Of a stretch of 64,000 bases of DNA, positions 54,512-61,322 are shown in pieces. Source of the DNA: Phycisphaerales bacterium (GTDB lineage: Bacteria; Planctomycetota; Phycisphaerae; Phycisphaerales; SM1A02); contig JAKVBT010000001.1 of NCBI GenBank assembly GCA_022446905.1, forward strand, positions 1-64,000, read 5' to 3'. The position numbers and the translations under genes were made by a program. How positions within the stretch are numbered: the first letter of the stretch is position 1; each line of letters opens with the position of its first letter. Below the pieces are notes generated by a model that was not told where the DNA came from, made no database searches, and worked only from the letters and a program-made list of their open reading frames with translations.

Positions 54512-55683
54512 GTCCGCTCGAGCAGCATAGATACCGCGTTACCGCCGCCAAGACAAAGGCTCGCTACGCCTCGCTTTGCGTCCAGTCGCTGCATCTGATT
54601 GATTAACGTCACCAATACCCGCGCCCCAGAAGCGCCGATTGGATGACCAATCGCGATAGCACCACCACAAACGTTGACTCGATTCGGATCAACGCCAAGA
54701 TGCCGCATATTGCACAAGGCTTGCGCAGCAAAGGCTTCATTGAGTTCGAATAGATCCACATCATCGACACCAAGTTGATGATCGGACAGCAGTTTTTCAA
54801 CGCCCAGACCAGGTGCCTCAAAAAGGTCCCTTGGTGCCACGCCTACCGTATTAGTCCCCACAATACGAGCCATGATCGATGCCCCAGATGAGGCCGCCGC
54901 AGACTCAGATGCAACCACAATGGCTGCTGCGCCATCGCTAATCTGAGAGGCGTTGCCAGCGGTCACGGTTCCGTCCTTCTTAAATGCTGGACGCAGTTTC
55001 GCAAGTCCATCTGCAGTTGAATCAGCGCGAACACCTTCATCGGCAGTGACAGCCGCTTTCTGCTTCACCTGATCGGCGGGCAAGGAAATTATCTCTGCAT
55101 CAAACCAGCCTTCTGCGGCTGCCTTGGCTGCCTTTATGTGGGACGATGCAGACATTTCATCCATGTCTTCACGACTGATCCCATGCTTTTCAGCAGTGTG
55201 TTCTGCGGCCATACCCATGCCCCAGCCTTCAAAGGCGCACTCAAGACCATCGTGGGCCATATGGTCGTGCATGGTCCCAGGGCCAAACTTCAGCCCAGAG
55301 CGAACTTCGGCGTAGTGCGGCGTACGTGTCATGTTCTCAAGTCCACCAGCAACAACCATCTGATTGTCTCCAGCCCTGATCGACTGATCAGCGGTCATCA
55401 CCGCCTGTAGTCCAGATCCACACACTTTGTTGATGGTTTGAGCACTGATGGTGTGCGGTAAACCAGCCTTGAGTGCTGCCTGGCGCGCTGGATTCTGCCC
55501 AAGGCCAGCCTGCAAGACACACCCCATAATGCACTCGTCAACCTGATCTGCAGTAATACCAGCACTTTGAATTGCGGCCTCTACTGCCCAGGCCCCGAGT
55601 TGCGGAGCATCAACTCTGCTGAGGCCACCAAAGAACCGGCCAATGGGTGTTCGTCGAGCGGCGAGAATCACACTTTGCGTCAT
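54508..55683 (-). CDS. Acetyl-CoA acetyltransferase (thiolase)
   Basis: A 391-residue thiolase II. The nucleophile Cys lies in INKVCGSGLQAVM; the other catalytic blocks NEAFAAQALC and GGAIAIGHPIGASGAR, and the end CLGGGNAVSMLLER, are intact. It condenses two acetyl-CoA or cleaves acetoacetyl-CoA. The ATG at 55683 starts MTQSVILAARRTPIG, the normal thiolase opening; the frame to 55794 is rejected. The 3' end overlaps the NRAMP-like gene. Confidence 0.95.
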   Translation of the reverse strand: MTQSVILAARRTPIGRFFGGLSRVDAPQLGAWAVEAAIQSAGITADQVDECIMGCVLQAGLGQNPARQAALKAGLPHTISAQTINKVCGSGLQAVMTADQSIRAGDNQMVVAGGLENMTRTPHYAEVRSGLKFGPGTMHDHMAHDGLECAFEGWGMGMAAEHTAEKHGISREDMDEMSASSHIKAAKAAAEGWFDAEIISLPADQVKQKAAVTADEGVRADSTADGLAKLRPAFKKDGTVTAGNASQISDGAAAIVVASESAAASSGASIMARIVGTNTVGVAPRDLFEAPGLGVEKLLSDHQLGVDDVDLFELNEAFAAQALCNMRHLGVDPNRVNVCGGAIAIGHPIGASGARVLVTLINQMQRLDAKRGVASLCLGGGNAVSMLLERT

Positions 55684-55824
55684 CAAACTGTCCTCAACAA
55701 GGGGTGTGGTTGTCAGAAGAATTCCCATGGGGGCGGTACCATGACCGATCCAGCCACCGCACAGTGCGGGACCGGGAATCCTAGCGTCTACCACACGTCA
55801 TCGGGGCGAGAGATGGAGGCATCC

Positions 55825-56832
55825 ATGGTGAATCCGACGGCTTGGACCGACGACAACCTGATGTCACTACAGAGCCATGTCTTGGCTGGTGAACGGGACC
55901 ATCCTGAGGCCACTGGCGACTTTTCGTGGATTCTGTCAGCCATCTCTCTAGCCACCAAGACCATCGGCAATAAGGTGCGCCGAGCACGTATTGATGATGT
56001 GCTTGGAGAGTTGGCAGCCGAAAACACTCATGGCGAGCGGCAACAGAAGCTAGATGTCATATCAAATGACATCATCAAGGCTTGCCTTGGAAGCCGAGCC
56101 AACATTGGTGTCCTCGTCAGTGAAGAAGAAGAGGAACCAACGATTCTGAGAACGCGAGCAGATGGGGGACGGTATGCCGTCTTCTTTGATCCGCTCGATG
56201 GATCATCCAACCTCAATGTCTCGGTTGGTGTTGGAACGATCTTCGCAGTCATTCGACTTCCAGAAGGTGGTGGAGGTGGACTTGAGGCCGTGTTGTCTCG
56301 TCAAGCAACGATGGTCGCAGCTGGATATGTCTTATATGGGTCATCCACCGTCTTCATGCTGACCACAGGAACTGGAGTTGACATGTTTGTGCTTGATCAT
56401 TCGATCGGCTCATATGTGTTAGCTAAGCGTGGAATTGCCCTTCCTCCGTCACAACCAATCTATTCAATTAACGAGGCCTATTCGGCACGCTTTCCTGAAG
56501 GCGTCCAGCGCTATCTGGACTGGGCTCACCGCTCCAGCTACTCATCGCGCTACATCGGATCCATGGTTGCAGACGTGCACAGGACACTGATTAAGGGTGG
56601 CATCTTTATCTACCCTGCAACAACGGATCGCCCCGAGGGCAAGCTGCGGCTGCTCTATGAGGCGATGCCAATGGCAATGCTCGTTGAGCAAGCAGGGGGA
56701 ATCGCCGTCACTCAGGACGGCACTCGCGTTCTTGACCTTCACCCAACTGACCTTCATCAGCGCACCAGCGTCGTCCTCGGATCGACCGAAGAAGTCGCAC
56801 ACTTTCTCAAGCAGATGGATTCGACTTCATGA
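55825..56832 (+). CDS. fbp: Fructose-1,6-bisphosphatase, class I
   Basis: A 335-residue FBPase that removes the C1 phosphate in gluconeogenesis (or the Calvin/RuMP cycle). The metal and substrate motif FDPLDGSSNLNVSVGVGTIF is exact, VSEEEEEP is the preceding acidic site, and RYIGSMVADVHRTLIKGGIF and PEGKLRLLYEAMPMA are further signatures. GGAGG five bases upstream fixes the ATG at 55825. The frame is open to 55567, antisense to the thiolase. It is coupled to the PrpD-like gene by ATGA. Confidence 0.95.
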   Translation: MVNPTAWTDDNLMSLQSHVLAGERDHPEATGDFSWILSAISLATKTIGNKVRRARIDDVLGELAAENTHGERQQKLDVISNDIIKACLGSRANIGVLVSEEEEEPTILRTRADGGRYAVFFDPLDGSSNLNVSVGVGTIFAVIRLPEGGGGGLEAVLSRQATMVAAGYVLYGSSTVFMLTTGTGVDMFVLDHSIGSYVLAKRGIALPPSQPIYSINEAYSARFPEGVQRYLDWAHRSSYSSRYIGSMVADVHRTLIKGGIFIYPATTDRPEGKLRLLYEAMPMAMLVEQAGGIAVTQDGTRVLDLHPTDLHQRTSVVLGSTEEVAHFLKQMDSTS

Positions 56833-58391
56833 CTGCGACGGCGACCGATACGAGCATCACTCTTGCTCGCAACACCAATCAGGCCCTTGGCATTGGGCAA
56901 TACGCATGTGACTTTATGTCTGCTGCTATTGGCCAACCAGACCATGGGGTAGAAAATCGAACCCTGCAGTTTTTTGTCGACAGCGTCGTATGCGGCCTAT
57001 CGGCGATTGCCATGCAAACCAATGCCCCTTGTGTGCTGCGTGAAGAGGCTTTGGAGTATCCCTGTGATCAGGGCGCAACAATGTTTGGATGCAATGCACG
57101 AGTCGCATCTGAAAAAGCCATCGCAGCCAATGCATCTGCAGTACGAGAATGGGACAGTAATGGCACAAACTTTGGCTACAACCCGACACTTGGTCATACC
57201 GCTGGTGAGTTTGGCCACAACGACTTCTACGCCGTTCCCATTGCAGCTGCGCAGGTAGCGGGCCTTGATGGTGCAGCGGCGCTACGCGGCATGATCTGCC
57301 TTGATGAAATTCGAGGCCGATTGGCTGAGGTATTTAGCCTCAAGACCTACAAGATCGATCATGTTGTGCATGGGGCAATTGCCTCGGCTGCTGTCTACGG
57401 TGCCATGCTGGGTGCTACGCCCGAACAGATTGAGTCGGCCATTGGCATGGTGGTGGCGCATTACATCCCGTGGCGGGCGATTCGCGCTGGCAAGCAACTC
57501 AGTGACTCCAAAGGTGCCTCAGCAGCTATCAGTACAGAGGTGGCCGTGCTGTCGATGAAACGATCGATGCGTGGCTTTGTTGGGCCAAAGGACATCTTCC
57601 GGAATCCTGAGGCGATTTGGAGGCAATTCGAGCCGACCAATGGAGACGCTCCATTTGATCTTGTGTTGTCCCACAGTGGAAACGACTTTGCCGTCATGGG
57701 CATGCACTTCAAACTTGGGTTGTACGAACACCAAAGTGCTGGGGCTCTTCAGGGGCTTATTAATCTCATCTCGTCAAATCCAAGCCTGCTTGAAACGCCT
57801 GACGCTATTCATGAGATCAAGATCGTCGCCTATGAGCCGGCGTTCGGGATCATCGGTGATCCTGCCAAACGTGATCCACACACACGTCAAAGTGCTGACC
57901 ACTCCATGGTGTACATCATTTCCACCATGCTCCGCAAAGCGATGGATGCCGCAGCCGCACGTGGCAACGGTAATCTTGCTGAAGGAAACGACGCATGGTG
58001 GAAATCGTTGATGCTTCTTCCAGAGGATTATGGTCGAGATGCGTTGCATCACGAAGAAACACGGTCGCTGATGAACAAGATCGTGTTTGAACATGGTGGG
58101 GAGGAATATGACCGTCGATATCCAGATGGAATCCCCACATCCATGATGATCACGACCAACGGTGGAGATGTCCTCGACAGCGGATTGGTGATGTACCCCT
58201 CAGGTCATGCGAGAAACACAACCGCTGATCTCGACGACATTCTCAACCACAAAGCCGCATCGCTTGGGATGATCGCGATGGAGGATCCAATGGACACCAT
58301 TGAGCGATTCCGAAGCATTGGGTCAGCCACACATGAGGAGCTCTTGACACTGATGAGCTTCGATCTTGCGACGCGCGATCAGATTGACTGA
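56829..58391 (+). CDS. MmgE/PrpD-family dehydratase-like protein
   Basis: A 520-residue protein of the 2-methylcitrate dehydratase family. The N-terminal helical domain has REWDSNGTNFG and GHTAGEFGHNDFYAVP; the second half has AIRAGKQLSDSKGASAA and DHSMVYIISTMLRKAM, matching PrpD. In the methylcitrate cycle PrpD dehydrates 2-methylcitrate, and in B. subtilis MmgE is related. prpB and prpC are not present, and the partner here is fbp, so the true substrate is open. It is somewhat longer than the typical 460-480. Confidence 0.88.
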   Translation: MTATATDTSITLARNTNQALGIGQYACDFMSAAIGQPDHGVENRTLQFFVDSVVCGLSAIAMQTNAPCVLREEALEYPCDQGATMFGCNARVASEKAIAANASAVREWDSNGTNFGYNPTLGHTAGEFGHNDFYAVPIAAAQVAGLDGAAALRGMICLDEIRGRLAEVFSLKTYKIDHVVHGAIASAAVYGAMLGATPEQIESAIGMVVAHYIPWRAIRAGKQLSDSKGASAAISTEVAVLSMKRSMRGFVGPKDIFRNPEAIWRQFEPTNGDAPFDLVLSHSGNDFAVMGMHFKLGLYEHQSAGALQGLINLISSNPSLLETPDAIHEIKIVAYEPAFGIIGDPAKRDPHTRQSADHSMVYIISTMLRKAMDAAAARGNGNLAEGNDAWWKSLMLLPEDYGRDALHHEETRSLMNKIVFEHGGEEYDRRYPDGIPTSMMITTNGGDVLDSGLVMYPSGHARNTTADLDDILNHKAASLGMIAMEDPMDTIERFRSIGSATHEELLTLMSFDLATRDQID

Positions 58392-58470
58392 GTGGAAGCC
58401 CCGCAACTGCGATCGTCACATGTTGTTGTCTTGCACTACTGCTAAATGATTAACGCACTGTGAAGTCGGG

Positions 58471-58758
58471 TCAATCTTCGGAAGATGGGCTGGGTCTCTG
58501 CTGATCAGATCCCAGTCCAACACCGTCAATGGATCGTAGGCTTAGTGCCACAAACCGCCAGAGGGCCAACGAAAACAGGCCTAGCCCGACCCAAGTCCAA
58601 CCTCGGCCATCACCAACGGCCATTGAAACACACCCGGCAATTGCTGCGACAAGCCACATAAATGCCGCGAAACCCGAAACTGCAGATCGTGGCATACGCC
58701 CAGTCCAGTCTTGCTCGGACTTAAGTAGGTTCATCTTCCGCAGATCACTCAAGCTCAT
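58471..58758 (-). CDS. Small membrane protein coupled to the APC permease
   Basis: A 95-residue product with two membrane segments (about residues 28-47 and 52-73) and a polar C-terminus. No domain is recognised. The ATG overlaps the permease stop (ATGA), so it is made with the permease and might be a small partner or modulator. The 79 bases between its end and the PrpD gene hold nothing visible. Confidence 0.65.
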   Translation of the reverse strand: MSLSDLRKMNLLKSEQDWTGRMPRSAVSGFAAFMWLVAAIAGCVSMAVGDGRGWTWVGLGLFSLALWRFVALSLRSIDGVGLGSDQQRPSPSSED

Positions 58759-61205
58759 GTCTCTGGCTCCGTTGACATCAAGAAGTCAATTGTGCGAGAT
58801 GCGGCGTGCCGCGCCTTTCCTGAACGCATACGAATCAACAAGAGCGGGCCAGGCCAGCGTCGAGCAACTTCATAATGCACCTGACTGAACATGCACCCGC
58901 GCCAGGATGGTGGGGCAGCTCCGAGTACCAATACATCTGCTGTTTCTGCCGCCTCTGTAATCGCCTGTGCAATATCTGTGGATTCAATCAAACGAGTTTC
59001 CAGGGGCCACCTAAGCCCTGGAATGTCGCGAGTACCCGACTCTCCTGAACCCACTGGACCAAGCAAATCATCTTCAAGTGTCTCTAGGGCGGGCTGTGGA
59101 TCGGTCCCTGGTGGCACGATCCGCACTGCCTCAACAACTCCATCAGGGGCTGCCAGGCGTGCTGCGACGGCCAATGCAAAGCGGCCCTGTCGTGGATGTG
59201 CCACTGGGACCACGATACGGCTTGGAGATTCGGGAATTGACCCTCGGAGCACCACTGTGTCACAATCAGCACGGCGAACAACCGTATCAATTTCCTCACC
59301 AATCACAATGCTCCGCATGGCTCTTGGGCCACGTTTGGGACCTGTCCACCCCATGACCAGTGTGTCCACCTGGCGCTCGACCACCGTGTCCACAATGGAC
59401 TGTCCCGGATGACGGCTCACACGAACCAGGCCCGCAACTTCACGTCCATGTGACTCTGCTTGCTCCATCGCCCGATCCACGACGGTCCGGCCTTCATTGG
59501 CGAATACTTCGGTCGAGCCAAGTGGAAGTTGTTCCGGAACTCGTACCACATTGAGCACGGTGATGTGCGTCTCATCTGCATCAGTCAATCGCCCCGCAAG
59601 ATTGACGAGTGACCCTGCTGTCGCTGGATTGGCCACAGGCACCAAGACGCGATGCGAGGCCTCCTCGGGGATTTCTGGGTGATGCTCAAAGACTACAGGT
59701 GACGACCGATAGGCGTGCTCTTGACCACGTGACCAACTGAAGTAGATGATCAATCCCACAACAATCCATCCCGCTGTTAACGCCAGCGTCAAGGGCTGTG
59801 AAGCGAGCATCCAGACAGCCAAACCAATCTGGCCAGCAGCAGCTACGACTGGCACACACGGTCCGCCTGGAACCATGAACCCATATTGCAATTTGTCACC
59901 GTACTTTCGACGAATGACGATCGATGCAATATTGACTTCTGCAAATACCAAAAGGAACATTGCACACGTTGCGGCAGCCACTTTCTCAGCAGGCAGCAGC
60001 AATGCGACAACTACAATTAATACACCACTGGCAGCCAGTGCAATGCTGGGTGTTCGTGTACGGCTGGATATATGGGAAAGCGCGCGAGGCAGATATCGAT
60101 CCCGACCCATCGCAAAGCTCACACGTGTCGATGAGAAGGTAGTGGCATTCAGTGCGCTCATAGTCGAGAGCACTGCGCCAATCACCAACAAAATAGCTCC
60201 AAGACCCCAAGGAAGAAATGCATTGGCCGCTACAGCGACACCGGTTTCACCAAGCCCTGCCAAGTATCGCCAAGTGTCGCCTGCTGCCCACCCTGTAGCG
60301 GCCTGCACCTCTTGAGGTATTGACAGCGCGCCAAGGCACACAATGGCAACAAGGATGTAGATGGGAATCACAATTAAAAGCGAGAAGAACACCGCGCGAG
60401 GAATGTTCTTTCTTGGAGATTCCACCTCTTCCCCCGCCTGCACAATAATCTCATACCCCTCAAATGCGATGAATGTAAGACCCATGGCAACAAGCACGCC
60501 GCCCATGCCTTCAGGAAGAAATGGTGTGAATTTGTCCCCGATGGGTGTTTCCCCACCACGCATCATGGCGACCAAGCCTGCCGCAATAAAAACTGCAATA
60601 ACTACAATCTTCGCCACTGTGATGATGTTGCCAGCCTTGCCGGTTTCGCTAGATCCGCGATGATTGATCCATAAAAACAGCAGACAAATCAGCAGCGTCA
60701 AACCCTTGGCAAAGGGCCACGCTTGCATGCCAAATAACGTGCCCATGCCCTCACTGTGTCCGGTCCCGACTGGGGGAACACCCCAACCAAAGATGGTTTG
60801 TGCGCCCCATACCACATACGCTCCAAAGATCACGGCATAGAGTGACCCTGCCACAGCGTGCGCCAACCAATCCATCCAACCTGCGAGAAAGGCCGCCGGC
60901 CCAGGAAGTCCCAATCGTGCCCAGAGGTACCCACCACCTGCGGCCGGTACAGCGCTGCCAACCTCTGCATACACCATGGCCGTGCACAGGGTCAGCACGC
61001 CATTCAGACAGAATGCAAGAATGAGTCCAGGTCCAGCCTTGCCTGCAGCAATGCCTGTCAGGGCAAAAATGCCCGCTCCAATCATGGCCCCCACACCAAC
61101 CATGGTGATGTCAAAGAGACGAAGATCCCGAGCCAACTCGGTCACCGCATTTGACTGTGCAGTGCCGCGATCTTGGGTCGCTGCAGGTGCCTCAGAGGAA
61201 CTCAT
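58755..61205 (-). CDS. APC-family amino-acid permease with C-terminal universal stress (USP) domains
   Basis: An 816-residue fusion. The N-terminal permease (about residues 25-480) has twelve predicted helices; TM1 is FDITMVGVGAMIGAGIFALTG, the APC signature with unwound GAGIFA. After it (about 515-815) come two USP-like alpha/beta repeats (HRVLVPVANPATAGSLVNLA; SRIVVPVAHPRQGRFALAVA), the regulatory form that binds nucleotides in the cytoplasm. Similar fusions exist in planctomycetes and archaea. It probably moves a cationic or neutral amino acid. Start ATG at 61205. Confidence 0.9.
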   Translation of the reverse strand: MSSSEAPAATQDRGTAQSNAVTELARDLRLFDITMVGVGAMIGAGIFALTGIAAGKAGPGLILAFCLNGVLTLCTAMVYAEVGSAVPAAGGGYLWARLGLPGPAAFLAGWMDWLAHAVAGSLYAVIFGAYVVWGAQTIFGWGVPPVGTGHSEGMGTLFGMQAWPFAKGLTLLICLLFLWINHRGSSETGKAGNIITVAKIVVIAVFIAAGLVAMMRGGETPIGDKFTPFLPEGMGGVLVAMGLTFIAFEGYEIIVQAGEEVESPRKNIPRAVFFSLLIVIPIYILVAIVCLGALSIPQEVQAATGWAAGDTWRYLAGLGETGVAVAANAFLPWGLGAILLVIGAVLSTMSALNATTFSSTRVSFAMGRDRYLPRALSHISSRTRTPSIALAASGVLIVVVALLLPAEKVAAATCAMFLLVFAEVNIASIVIRRKYGDKLQYGFMVPGGPCVPVVAAAGQIGLAVWMLASQPLTLALTAGWIVVGLIIYFSWSRGQEHAYRSSPVVFEHHPEIPEEASHRVLVPVANPATAGSLVNLAGRLTDADETHITVLNVVRVPEQLPLGSTEVFANEGRTVVDRAMEQAESHGREVAGLVRVSRHPGQSIVDTVVERQVDTLVMGWTGPKRGPRAMRSIVIGEEIDTVVRRADCDTVVLRGSIPESPSRIVVPVAHPRQGRFALAVAARLAAPDGVVEAVRIVPPGTDPQPALETLEDDLLGPVGSGESGTRDIPGLRWPLETRLIESTDIAQAITEAAETADVLVLGAAPPSWRGCMFSQVHYEVARRWPGPLLLIRMRSGKARHAASRTIDFLMSTEPET

Positions 61206-61257
61206 CGTAGCGCAGTGTACTGGTCTGAGGGCCTGATTCGCAGCAGGCACAAAAGAA

Positions 61258-61296
61258 CCCGGCCCCGCGACAAATAAAGTTCATCGCAGGGCCGGG
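61258..61296 (-). terminator. Terminator of the Pmp-repeat exoprotein gene
   Basis: An 8-bp GC stem (CCCGGCCC at 61258-61265 with GGGCCGGG at 61289-61296), extended by four more inner pairs after one mismatch, and a 13-base loop. Read leftward it is followed by TTCTTTTG. It lies about 27 bases beyond the stop of the exoprotein and ahead of the permease start. Confidence 0.7.
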
Positions 61297-61322
61297 GCTT
61301 CGGGGGCTTGTGATGAGGCGAT

